NCBI GenBank assembly: GCA_029959085.1
Contig: JARWIR010000002.1
Location: 61,682,154-61,746,153 of the forward strand
Reading direction: 5' to 3'
DNA: 64,000 bases
From: Nemophila menziesii
Taxonomy: Eukaryota > Streptophyta > Magnoliopsida > Boraginales > Hydrophyllaceae
Both the position numbers and the translations under genes were made by a program. Each line of letters starts with the position of its first letter. Position 1 is the first letter of the stretch. The notes under the pieces are model-generated. The model was not told where the DNA came from. It was given only the letters and a program-made list of their open reading frames with translations, and did no database searches. Of this stretch, positions 23,812 through 34,752 are shown one piece after another.

Positions 23812-24612
23812 ATGGCGGAAGAAACTCGACTCAAATTGATGGATGAAGCCTTAAAAAAGTTCCAAGATGAAACTGCCTTGAAATTAACATCAATGGATGG
23901 CAGATTCATAACCCTAGAAAATTCAATTGCAAAATTACAACAAACAATTGAAACAAGTGGTCAGTTAAGGCCGCCTGATACAAATAATTCTGTGTTTCCG
24001 CAAAAAGGCTCCTGTTCTACACCAAAATGCAATTAATCAGATGTGTTTCCGTAAGTGGGTTCTGGATCGACATCAAATGTCCATTATTCCAACATGTTTC
24101 CATCACTAGGAAATACTCCGCCTGGTTTTGGACATGTTCCTCATGTTCAAGCACGTCCGATGCGCTTAGAGTTTCCTTGTTTTGATGGATTGGATCCTTC
24201 TAGGTGGATCTTTAAAGCAGAAAGGTTTTTTGATTATCATAGAACTCCCTCATATCAAAGGTTAATCATTAGTTCTTTTCATATGAATGGTCGTGCGCTT
24301 CCGTGGTTTCAATGGATGACACAAAATCATCAATTTGTGTCATGGTATCAATTTACTAGGGCATTGGAAGTACGTTTTGGTCCACCAGAGTTTGAAGATC
24401 CTCAAGGGGCTATGGCTAAAGTAATGCAAACATCGAGTGTGGAGGCTTACCAGACACAATTCGAAGCTTTGGCAAATAGGACGTTGGGTTTATCTTCCTC
24501 ATTTCTTATCAGTTGCTATGTTGCTGGTCTTCGTCCTGATATCAGGGCAGAAGTTTTAGCATTTCGTCCAATATCTTTGTCTCACGCTATGGGATTGGCT
24601 CGGTTGCAATAG
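23812..24612 (+). pseudogene. Chromovirus gag, with internal stops
   Basis: The ATG at 23,812 follows the primer site directly and opens a coiled-coil-like N-terminus (MAEETRLKLMDEALKKFQDE). Two TAA stops occur at about 24,034 and 24,050. The frame resumes to 24,612 with the capsid core: LEFPCFDGLDPSRWIFKAE, FHMNGRALPWFQWM, ALEVRFGPPEFEDP and VEAYQTQFEALANRT, the usual plant chromovirus gag order. A TAG at 24,610 replaces a codon expected to be Gln in 'LARLQ(E)'. A duplicated linker shows the ancestral base at one stop: 'gtgtttccgcaaa' at 23,992 against 'gtgtttccgtaag' at 24,042. Confidence 0.85.
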
Positions 24613-24699
24613 GCTAAATTGGCAGCCACCGCCAAAATCAAGTTCTTTGGTACAACCCTCACATCTGTATCCTCACAACTCACGGTACGTCGTTGATCA

Positions 24700-24894
24700 C
24701 CTCGTGAAATGCAATTACGCCGTGAGAAGGGACTTTGCTACAATTGTGATGAAAAATATGTACCTGGTCACCGTTGTAAAACAAAACCTCAGTTATTTAT
24801 CTTGGATACTGGGTTCGAGACAGATGAAGCTTTCATGGATGGGTCAATGCTAATGAGGAAAAAGAAGAATGTCTATCGCCTGAGATATCATTAA
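24700..24894 (+). pseudogene. Gag zinc-knuckle segment
   Basis: The reading frame starts MQLRREKGLCYNCDEKYVPG and continues HRCKTK. The spacing C-x2-C-x7-H-x-C is the variant knuckle common in plant chromoviruses ('C.NCDEK...GH.C'), not the textbook CX2CX4HX4C. It lies in a different frame from the capsid part, so a frameshift lies between 24,612 and 24,709. A stop follows at 24,892, before the protease. Confidence 0.75.
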
Positions 24895-25260
24895 ATTCTC
24901 TCTCAGGTAATCACTCTCCAACTACTCTTCGTTTTCAAGGTAATTGTTCAGGAGTGGCGATTCAATTGTTGGTGGATGGAGGAAGTACTCATAATTTTAT
25001 CCAGTCTCGGGTAGCTCATTATTTAAAGTTACCAATTGAAACTACACCAGATATTGTTGTCGCCGTTGGTAATGGGCAAAAATTAATAAGTGAAGGGTGT
25101 GTAAAAGGTGCTACACTTATGATTCAGGGTTATCAAATCATTACAGATTTATATGTATTGCCTATAGTAGGGTTTGATATTGTGCTAGGAGTGTCATGGT
25201 TGGCGACTTTGGGACTTGTTATTCATGATTATCTAGATCTTACAATGAAGTTTAACTCAA

Positions 25261-26050
<790 letters not shown>

Positions 26051-26640
26051 AATACAATCTATTTTGGATTGGCCAGTGCCACATAATATTAAAGGTCTTC
26101 GAGGTTATTTGGGCTTGACTGGGTACTATCGGCGTTTCATAAAAAATTATGCCAGTATTGCAGCTCCTTTAACTGAACTTCTAAAAAAAGATGGGTATTC
26201 ATGGTCTACTGAAGCTACAACAGCGTTCACCAAACTTAAAACTGCAATATCAACAGCTCCAGTTCTTGCTATGCCGGATTTTTCATTACCTTTTATTGTA
26301 GAAACAGATGCTTCAGGTTTTGGAATTGCTGTCGTGTTACTTCAAAATACTCGGCCAATTGCGTTCTTTAGTAAGAAGTTATCCGCAAGTTTGAAGGCTG
26401 CCTCAACTTATCAACGAGAAATGTTTGCTATTACGTCTACTATTTCTAAGTGGAGACAATATTTGTTGGGAAGGCGATTCACAATTTACAAAGATCAATG
26501 TAGTTTAAAAAATTTGATGGATCAGACAATTCAAACACCTGACCAACAAAAATGGTTAACGAAGTTATTGGGGTTTGATTTCAATATTGTTTACAAACCT
26601 GGACGTGAGAACCAAGTTGCAGATGCTTTATCTAGAATCG
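26051..26640 (+). pseudogene. Chromovirus RNase H region
   Basis: Continuous with the second half of the reverse transcriptase. The connection block (GLRGYLGLTGYYRRFIKNYA) leads into FIVETDASGFGIAVVLLQ, which holds the first catalytic Asp, then KKLSASLKAASTYQREMFAI, FTIYKDQCSLKNLM and NQVADALSR with the last Asp. The motif usually read as 'T-D-x-x-S-L' is here K-D-Q-C-S-L, with the Asp kept. The frame is open through this domain, the longest surviving open stretch of the element (363 codons, 25,818-26,909). Confidence 0.88.
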
Positions 26641-27505
26641 GAGGTGAATGCTTAAACATTTCAGCTGTTCAAATGGGGTTTTTGGATGATCTAAGAATGG
26701 CTAATAAAAGTGATATAGACATTCAAAAGCTACAAGAGGATCTACAAAATGACCCATATTCAGTACCAGGATATTCTTTGGTACAAGACTTATTACTCTG
26801 TAAACAGCGTCTAGTGATTCCAACGATCTTACGTAATAAAGTCATGGAAGAAAACACTCTACATCAGTGGGAGGACATGCTGGGAACCTTCGTATGTTTC
26901 AAAGAATAGCCGCTGATTGCTATTGGGTAAATATCAGGAAGGAAATCAATATATTTGTTGCAAATTGTTTGGTATGTCAGCAGTCTAAGTTGAGCAGTTT
27001 AGCACCGGCTGGTCTCTTACAACCCCTACCCATTCCAGATCAAATTTGGGAGGATATATCAATGGATTTTGTGTAAGGGTTACCTTCATCAAAAGGAAAG
27101 TCACAAATAATTGTTATAGTTGATCGATTATCAAAATATGCTCACTTTGCAGCTCTGCCACCTCATGTGAACGGTACACAAGTGGCTGAAGTGTTTATAA
27201 ATCAAGTGGTCAAACTTCATGGGATGCCACGAACCATCGTAAGTGACCGAGATAAAATATTCCTAAGTTCATTCTGGAAAAAGTTATTTCGTTTGCAAGG
27301 ATCCAAGTTAAATATGAGCACAGCTTATCATCCGCAATCAGATGGACAAACTGAACGTGTTAATCGGACATTGGAGATGTATCTCAGAAGTTTTGTGATG
27401 GATTCTCCTCAAATGTGGTTAAAATTCTTGCCGTGGACTGAGTATTGGTACAACACATCCTTTCATACATCTGCTGGTATGACTCATTTTCTCGCTGTCT
27501 ATTGA
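26641..27505 (+). pseudogene. Chromovirus integrase, zinc-binding and DDE core
   Basis: The frame shifts near 26,870 inside the HHCC zinc domain, which then continues with GGHAGNLRMFQRIA and NCLVCQQSK. After the linker LAPAGLLQPLPIPDQIWEDI the DDE core begins at SMDFV (first Asp) and is cut by a TAA at about 27,074. It resumes to TIVSDRDKIFLSSFW (second Asp) and YHPQSDGQTERVNRTLEMYL (catalytic Glu). A TGA near 27,503 replaces a Gly codon of the 'YGR.PP' block. All three catalytic acids remain although the frame is broken. Confidence 0.9.
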
Positions 27506-27523
27506 CGAAATCCGCCATCACTG

Positions 27524-28219
27524 TTGCGTTATTTGCCTATGTCAACATCGAATGTTGCTGTTGAACATGACTTACAACAGCGCGATACTATATTATCTAC
27601 TCTTAAGTTAAATTTGCAAAGGTCACAACAAAGGATGAAAGAACAAGCTGATAGGCATCGTACAGAACGAGAATTTTCTGTTGGAGATTGGGTTTTGCTT
27701 CGTTTACAACCTTATCGGCAAGTTACTATATGAGGGTATGGAAATCAAAAATTGGGTCGCAAGTTCTTTGGTCCATTTAAAGTTATACAACGCATTGGGA
27801 GTGTTGCTTATCGTCTGTCATTTCCTACTACATCAAAGATTCATCCTGTTTTTCATGTATCACTACTTAAAAGAGCAATTGGTGTAACAGATCGTTCGTC
27901 TGTGTCTGCTATGTTGCCCCCTCGGGCTGATATACCTGAAGTTCATCCATTGGCAGTGTTATCAAGAAGAAATATCAAGGTTAACAATGTGGTCATACCA
28001 CAAGTTTTAGTTCAATGGGAAGATTTACCACTTAAAGAAGTATCATGGGTGGATATTTCAAACTTTTGTGAAGCATATCCAAATTGGAACCTTGAGGACA
28101 AGGTTCTTCCTGGAGACGAAGGTGATGTAATGATCCAAGAGAAGGATCAACAACGTGTAAGAATCCGAAGGAGTAAAAGAAAATCAACGGGTCCTTCTTA
28201 TTTACATGACTATTCTTAG
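27524..28219 (+). pseudogene. Integrase C-terminus and chromodomain, running into the 3' LTR
   Basis: The segment holds the integrase C-terminal GPF-type block (KFFGPFKVIQRIGSVAYRL, IHPVFHVSLLK) and then a chromodomain: PLAVLSRRNIKV, VLVQWEDLPLKEVSWVDI, YPNWNLEDKV. Chromodomains bind modified histone tails and guide integration. A TGA near 27,731 separates the start from the rest. The frame passes the 3' LTR boundary at 28,126 and ends at 28,219, so about 31 residues, with a basic RIRRSKRKS segment, are encoded by the LTR itself. Confidence 0.85.
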
Positions 28220-28500
28220 ATACGTGGAAGCCCAATAGTTATCCAATGCAACGTGTAAGCCTAAGAAGCAAAACCGTTCTGCATCTATTCAATGTTACAG
28301 TTATTCTAGAATCTATATATAGGTCTGTATGAAGACAATAAAGACATCCAGAAAATAAATATTGTCTTTAGGTTTAGGTTTAGGTTTAGTTATTTAGTTT
28401 ACGATCAAATATATCCTGTACAATTACAGTTGTATATACATTGTATCTTCTGTACATATATCCATAAATAAAACGTATGTGTTCATCACAATTCATTACA
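28126..28500 (+). repeat. 3' LTR of the chromovirus
   Basis: It starts TGTAATG and ends CATTACA, followed by the CGGAC duplication. At 375 bp it is 48 bp longer than the 5' copy. It has an extra segment of about 33 bp near 28,250 bounded by 'tgca' repeats, and four TTTAGG-type units at 28,367-28,389. A purine stretch just upstream (ggagacgaagg, about 28,112-28,122) is a weak polypurine-tract candidate. Confidence 0.92.
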
Positions 28501-28505
28501 CGGAC
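28501..28505. repeat. Target-site duplication CGGAC, right copy
   Basis: Identical to 23,455-23,459. It shows that the element is an intact insertion and not a recombined chimaera. Confidence 0.9.
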
Positions 28506-30480
28506 ACTTTTAAATTTAATTGTAATATTTAACTTTTAAAAATACAAATGTAAATTTGATGGTTTATAAATTTATAATTCCTTTGGTTAAGTACTCAAAA
28601 TATCATTGAACCTCATTCTCCTTATCCTAAGAGTCCAACTCTATTTTATGCATTAAATGTTTCATACATAGTTTATATTTGTTTAATCATCGAAATATGT
28701 TTTTGTTTGATAATTTTGTACAATAATATATTTGTTCTTGCAACTATATGATTGATTTAGTCAAAACGAGTGAATGTGAAGACTATCATATTTTAAAGAA
28801 ACTCCATTTGTAGTGTTGGTAACTGTGTAGTATTATCATATAATATCATTCTTCCTGAACTAAAAAAGTATTATTGGCACCCAAAAACAAACAATCGCAA
28901 ACATATACACATTCTTATGATACTGTGAATATGACACTAAAAAATGATATTTTATCTGTATATAATTCCACACATACAAATATAAATAAAGAGTGACCAT
29001 AATTTAATTTAGCTAAAAATACCCAATTATATTTAAATTTATCTACAAACACCTACTATATATGGATTACCCTAAAATTAAAAAAACACGTTAATAAAAT
29101 AAATGAAGCCTAAAATACCGAAAACAAACACCATGAATCCTTTCCCCTCTCTCCCCATCATTTGTCCTTCAACAACAACCGTTCAAGGTGTCACTCCAAC
29201 ACCATTGAATTACAGTTGCCATTCATGGAGCTACCCCAGCACTATCATTGTTGCATTTTATCCATCACCATCACAACCACATCAAACTCTCATTATCTCG
29301 TACGATGTTAAATAAAAGAAGGTTTCATCCAAAAAAATTCTTCCTGGGTAAATTCGTCAAATATTCCATATATAAAAGTAGGTGAATCACCACCGCCTTT
29401 TAATACTCACCAACACTATTGCTCTATGTTTACTCGACTCATAGTTGCAACCCGCACTACCTCTTTAACCACCATTACCACCATCGACCAACGAAATTGA
29501 GTCTAGGATTTCACTTCTAATTTGAAGAAATTTACATGTAATGAGATTTCTCTTCTCTGCTAATCAGTTAAAATTATATATGGAATAACTCATTGAATTT
29601 TGGTGAGACTCTAATTTAATCAAATGTTAGCATTCTTATCTGAATCTCCTATTAGATAATTCAACATTTAACATTTTACACTCTTTCCGATAAAATCAAA
29701 TAATTTTAATCAAATTCACTTGGTAAATATATAATTTTAAAATTTAATGTATAAATATAGGGGGTGATTGAAGAAATCTTATGGACTAGAGAAACATACA
29801 CTTGCACGTCCAACAAATATGTGGTACAAGATATAATGAACAACAAATTTATGAAACAATTTCAACATTACCTACTTTTCTACATAGTTGGTTATTCAGT
29901 TAATTACTGTTGTGTAGCTTATTATATAGAACTTTCATAATTTTCAGTTAGATCCTTTAAAAGTTTCAATTTCGAAACCTATATGTTATATTTAAAACTT
30001 TGTAAGTTAAAAATTCTATTTGCTTTTAAAAATATACATAATTACATACAAAATGAAATGGAGTATTGTTTATTATGTATTATCTTCGAATTAAATAGTT
30101 TTTTTATCATTTTATTATAGGTAAAATAATAAATAAACATAAAATATATATTTAGCCCATTTTCACTATGTATTAAACAAAAAAAAAAGTTAATACCTTT
30201 TTGTTTAAACAAATTAAAATAGTCACCTAGATTAAATATTAATTCTTAAAATATACCCTTAAGGTTAAAAAATCCACATTATTTTTTTTTGTAAAATTAA
30301 AAAATTTATAGAACAAACTTAATTGTCCTCATAGTGGTACTAACCTATCAACTCCCCTTACATAAAAAAATATCAATCTTCATTGCACAAACACCCATAA
30401 AGCATATAAATTTTTGTTATTTAGATTTTTAATTTCATTTACCTTTCTAATTGAATTTAGTTTTCAGTATATGGATTTGA
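28506..30480. other. AT-rich spacer, nothing identified
   Basis: An open stretch of 70 codons at 29,103-29,315 (plus) is Pro/Thr/Ser-rich with no domain. The patch at 29,100-29,520 is less AT-rich than its flanks and could be a relic. No repeats were noticed. Confidence 0.5.
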
Positions 30481-30490
30481 GTTTGATATA

Positions 30491-30495
<5 letters not shown>

Positions 30496-30521
<26 letters not shown>
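30496..30521. repeat. (TA)n microsatellite
   Basis: About 13 uninterrupted TA units in an AT-rich background. Confidence 0.9.
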
Positions 30522-30525
<4 letters not shown>

Positions 30526-31070
30526 GAAGGGCCAATAACCTGAAATATATCCTATTTCCGTCTATATATTTTAACATTTGGATCAAAATTTTATTCTTTC
30601 TAGCCATTAGATCTAATTTAATTTATGGTCAAGATTGTATAAATTAGATCAACACTCTGAAATGTCTTGATTTTAGTCTATATTTTTCAACCGTTAGAAT
30701 ATATGTGGGTCATTTTGTTATAATTTATCTAGTTTTAATTATATGTTGGCCATTTTATTATAATTTAATTTTTTTTTAATACAATTAATTGATTTCCACA
30801 ATTTTTTTGGATACAAAATACAAAATATTAATATTCTTAATAATAAAATTCTATCAAAAAAGATTTAATAATAAGATTTTAGTTTTTTTTAGTTTTTATC
30901 TCAAAAAATATTTATTTATTTGGTGTTTAATTTATGTTTTTAAATTAAATTTTTTTAAAGTTCCTTTAGACATGAGTTTATACCTAGTGTATATGTATAT
31001 TTACGTATATATACATATATATTGATGATATTATTGTTTACAAAGACCAATTATAAGAATGTTTGTCTTG

Positions 31071-32087
31071 TTAGGTAGCCTCATCCCTGATCACCAGATT
31101 CCCTCCCGGGACTAGTTCTTCACCCTGTTTTATAAAAATAAAAAGTATTCAAGACAAATAATAACTTAAAAATTAAAAAATTTACTTAAATAAAACACCA
31201 TCTCGTATAGCATATCCCGAGTCCGGGAATACCTACTCGACCCCGCTCCACACTTGTTTTTTTGTTTTTGTCGATTCTTTTTATTTTCTTCTGCTTGATG
31301 CTGAAAAAAATTTAAAATTCAATTATAAATACAAACTATTATAATTTAAAATATATACTAAAATTAAAAAAAAAAAATCAAAATTTCACCTTAGCTTTTC
31401 TCGAGCCCCAATACTCACAACACTTATCCCACACCTCATCCGATAACCAATGCGGCTTCAAACCCTTTCTCCAATAATGCTTCTTCACGTAATGTTTGTA
31501 ATCCTTAAATCTCATCCTCATCGTATTGTCCAAGTTTCCGTAAATAGAATTCCAGTCTTTCCTCTTTCTCCAACTCTTTATGTCAAAATAATTCTAAAAA
31601 AAAAAAAATTATTTAAATCTAAATTAGAATAAAAAAATTATTTTTAAAAATATTTATCAATTTAATTTGTACTGATAATCTCTTAATCACGGCATTTTTG
31701 TCTGCGTCCAGTACTTTATCCCAAGCCGGGTGATAGGGCGGAATCCTCTCTCGAACTGTAATCCCGATCACTTGCGAAACGTGGTGCCCGTACTTGCCTG
31801 ATGGACTCCACGTGTCGTCCAGTATACAGAAATCTACCGGCAAAGGCCAACCTACAGCTTTTAGTGTCCTCATCATAGTTTTGAGGGCAGCGCTACCCCT
31901 TTTTTTCGTCTAGGGGGATATGTTTTAATATTGAATTAATTAGTGTTTATTTTTTAAGCAATTATTGATTTGAATTTGTTTATTTACCGGGCTGGTTTGC
32001 ACAGTCGGCTAGGTTTCTGTTTGGATTCTGATTTGGTTCTCTACCCCCACCGTCCCCTCCGTGTTGTCTAGTCATCACATCGGCCAT
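31071..32087 (-). CDS. Five-exon Ptta/En/Spm-type plant transposase gene, exon 1 out of phase
   Basis: Predicted minus-strand exons: 32,087-31,988 (start MADVMTRQHGGDGGG), 31,909-31,673, 31,593-31,390, 31,300-31,199 and 31,124-31,071. Exons 2-5 have GT/AG borders and all join in phase 0, giving about 200 residues. Exon 2 has KYGHHVSQVIGITVRERIPP and PAWDKV; exon 3 has MRMRFKDYKHYVKKHYW, LSDEVWDKCCEYW; exon 4 has the basic AEENKKNRQKQKN and RYSRTRDMLYEM. This is the order of the plant Ptta/En/Spm family (Transposase_24 type), the accessory ORF of CACTA elements. Exon 1 joins exon 2 out of phase by one base, so the start is wrong or the gene is broken. No TNP2-like transposase is nearby. Confidence 0.6.
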
Positions 32088-32390
32088 CTATCATTTTGTA
32101 GGGAAATTAAAATATAGAATAAAAAATAACGTAAAAAATACTAAATTATTACATCACCAGAAATAAAAACATGAAAATAAAATTAAATAAATTATTACAA
32201 TCATAAATTAAATAAACCAAATAAATTAAAAAACATAAATAAATCATCGCGAATCTTCAACATCCAATATTATAGCACACGTACTGTATTATACAAAAAT
32301 AATTATATTAGTCATATAATAAAATAATTTATAATTTTTTTTTAATATTTAAAAATTTATTATTATATAGTAAAATAAAAAATATGTTTC

Positions 32391-32711
32391 TTAAATTGCA
32401 TTAAAGTCCCTATATATTTTTTTAAATTGCATAAAAAAACCCCATATTTTTTTAAATTGCATGAAAGGACATATATTTTATTTTTCTTAATTTGCATAAA
32501 AGTCCCTATATTTTTTTAAAAATTGTATACAAGTCCCTATTTATGTTTATAAAATTGTATAAAAGTCCCTATTTATGTTTATAAAATTGCATAAAAGTCC
32601 CTATATATTTTTTAAAAATTGCATAAAGGTCCCTATATATTTTTTAAAGATTGAATAAAGGTCCCTATATATTTTTTAAAAATTGCATAAAGGTCCCTAT
32701 ATATTTTTCTA
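32391..32711. repeat. Minisatellite, about 10 units of about 32 bp
   Basis: The unit is approximately 'aaattgcataaaagtccc' plus 'tatatatttttt', repeated head to tail with variants ('aaaggtccctata', 'tatttatgtttat'). It lies about 300 bp upstream of the minus-strand transposase-like gene, between it and the subterminal hairpins, so it is probably part of the same element. Confidence 0.85.
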
Positions 32712-33379
32712 GCACTTTTTTAATCTAACATTTTTTAAAAATCATAACAAAGATTAAAAAATTTCCAAAAAATCATACTAATTAATTTTGAAACAAAAAC
32801 CATGAATTACATGTTTAAATTAACAAAAACTAAACCCTAATAACACTATTAATTCTCGGAACTAAGAATCAAGCATCAAAAAAAGGAAAAAAATTTAATT
32901 AGATTTCACAAATTAGATTTTTCACCCATTTAACATCAATTTTTGGTTTAAAAAAAATTCATACATCACTCTAATTACACCCTAATACTCTCGAAATTAA
33001 AAGTAACATGTAATCATCAAATAAAAAAATAAAAAAAAGACATGAAAATTAAAAGTAAAAAATTGGTTGGAATACTTACCTTATATGATGAAATTGCAGC
33101 TGATTTGGTGTTGAATCCATGCCATATTGATTCGGATTGAAACACAAACAAAAAAAAATCGAATAGAAATATAAAAATTGAGGAAAAAAAGCTTAATAAA
33201 AGATAAAAAATTGAATGGAATTGGATTTGGTGTTGGATTTGTTTACCTTTGATGAAGATTTGATGCTAGAATCGCCCCTTGGAGTGGCTGAAAATTGAAT
33301 GGAATGAGCTCTCGTTTTTTAGATTTTTTGTATAAGGAATGAGAGTGAAGAATGAGCTCTCGGTGTAGATATAGGGCTT
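32712..33379. other. Probable 5' region of the En/Spm-type gene
   Basis: AT-rich without coding content. On the minus strand, sequence at about 33,060-33,120 and 33,230-33,300 has leader-like composition, and possible splice sites could make it an untranslated exon. Nothing firmer can be said. Confidence 0.35.
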
Positions 33380-33565
33380 TTTTTCTAGCGACTACTTCGT
33401 GTAGTCGCTAGAGACAAGGAAAGTAGTCGCCAGAGAGTGGATTACTTACACGTGTCTGTATTTTGACCACGTCAACTGGTCTTTGGCGACTACAATGTAG
33501 TCGCTAGACCTCGTAGTAAAACGCGTGTCCTTTCGTGGACAGGAAAATGGATCGCCAGCGAGATA
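33380..33565. repeat. CACTA-like subterminal repeat region with two hairpins
   Basis: TAGCGACTAC at 33,386-33,395 pairs perfectly with GTAGTCGCTA at 33,401-33,410 around a 5-base loop. A second hairpin, GCGACTAC/GTAGTCGC, lies at 33,486-33,504. Further single copies are at about 33,424 (AGTAGTCGCCAG) and 33,552 (ATCGCCAGCGA). Arrays of 'GCGAC' motifs in both orientations are characteristic of CACTA subterminal regions, where the accessory protein binds. No terminal TAGTG/CACTA is found, because the Athila palindrome starts right after. Confidence 0.6.
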
Positions 33566-33580
33566 ATGGGAAATTAATAT

Positions 33581-34732
33581 TCGATATTAACTTGAGTTCG
33601 GGTATCAATCTCATGCCCAATAGTGTTTTGGAGTAGTTGGGAATCAGAGGTGATAAGCCAACCACAATCATCTTACAATTGGATGATCATTCCATAACAA
33701 ATTTGTAAGGAATTATCAAGTACGGTCTCGTTCACATAGGTTATCTAGCTATTTCCTATAATTTTGTTATTCTTGATTAATGTATCATTAATACTTGGGC
33801 GTCTGTTATTGGCGACAAGACTCACCATAATCGACGTAAACGAGGGAACGGTGACCATCCGCATTTTATATTAATCTAAAACATTCTATATGTTGGGAAA
33901 GAAGTACAAAAAGGAGTCACGAGAGGTCCCATCAATCTGAGTTGTGACCAAGGAGACTAAGTCTCCCAAGAAACCGTGAAGAAGAAAGAAAAAGAAAGAA
34001 AGAAGAAAATGAGTTTGGTGTAGGCGATGAGGCTGCGTGGAACACTCCTAAACCCTATAATAGAGCATATTGATACACAAACTTTTTGATAGGGTTGTAA
34101 GTAGTCACCCAGGTCGTTTAAACAAATGCGATTGAGGTACAAGTGAATAAAGGTTGCAAGTTCTGATTGGTATATGTAAATAGCCTCACCCGCTACTGGA
34201 AGGCTATATAAATAAGAGGTAGTGAGGTAACAACGTCTAATATTTAACGACGTAAAATAAAAATGCTTATGGGAGACGATCACTAACTTTTCTTCTACTC
34301 CAAAGCCCACTCCTTTACTCTTCAACACAAGTTATGTCATTACATCACAAAATCTCCATAATAATTTTCTATCCACATTACAACCACAAAAATATATTAT
34401 GGAGACCAAAATATAATTGCTGGAATCAAAAAATTTAAATACAAAATCAATAATTTTTTTTAGTTATTTCAAAAGAATATTATATTCCAAAAAATTTGAA
34501 AAAATATCCAAATACAACTTAGCTACCAAATTCCTCCACATGAGCATATCATATTTTTTCCTAAAACATATACCATATATATAATCATAAACACAATAGA
34601 ATTATGAATATATATTAATCAATAGAAAAATTAGGTAAAAAGAATCTAATGAAGCAAGATCATAGAAATTTGCTCGTAGAAACATATAAATAGAAGTACA
34701 AAAACAATTATCTATTAATAAAGAATAACTAA
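33581..34732 (+). repeat. Left arm of a large inverted repeat carrying Athila protease sequence
   Basis: The left arm matches the complement of 34,753-35,850 in order along its whole length. Matching landmarks include 'caatctcatgcccaatagtg', 'atcatcttacaattgg', 'cttgggcgtctg', 'gggaaagaagtac', 'acaagt.atgtcattacatc' and 'gaagcaagatcatagaaatt'. Its first 290 bp encode a protease relic; further in, a TATATAAATA at about 34,205 looks like a promoter element. It contains an extra 38 bp near 34,670 that the right arm lacks. Confidence 0.85.
33590..33870 (+). pseudogene. Athila-type aspartic protease fragment, left arm
   Basis: Plus-strand frames give GINLMPNSVLE, stop, LGIRGDKPTTIILQLDDHS, stop, GIIK, then after frame changes YNFVILD and LILGRLLLAT with IIDVNEGTVTIRIL. 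This is the Athila protease order: '(G)ASINLMP.S...KLG......T..LQLAD.S...P.GI.EDV', then 'DF.VLD' and 'LILGRPFLATG...IDV..G'. The catalytic D-L-G block just upstream is missing because the fragment starts inside it. The nonsense codons and shifts make it non-coding. Confidence 0.75.
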
Positions 34733-34752
34733 TGAGTAAATTTATATGTTAC
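34733..34752. other. Loop of the large palindrome
   Basis: About 20 bp separate 'tatctattaataaag' and 'aataactaa' on the left from 'ttagttatt' and 'ccattttaatagata' on the right. The arms are near-perfect complements at this point, so an RNA crossing it would fold from here. Confidence 0.7.

Noticed and set aside
28367..28389. Interstitial telomere
   Set aside because: The unit is TTTAGG, not the plant TTTAGGG. There are only about four units, inside an LTR, and the sister LTR has a related non-repeated sequence.
30480..31025. Two plus-strand frames of 77-78 codons
   Set aside because: They are dominated by Ile/Tyr/Phe from TA and T runs, typical of chance frames in AT-rich DNA.
30300..33600. 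Complete CACTA element
   Set aside because: Only one set of subterminal hairpins is seen, and neither CACTA terminus nor a 3-bp target duplication could be found, so I call only its parts.
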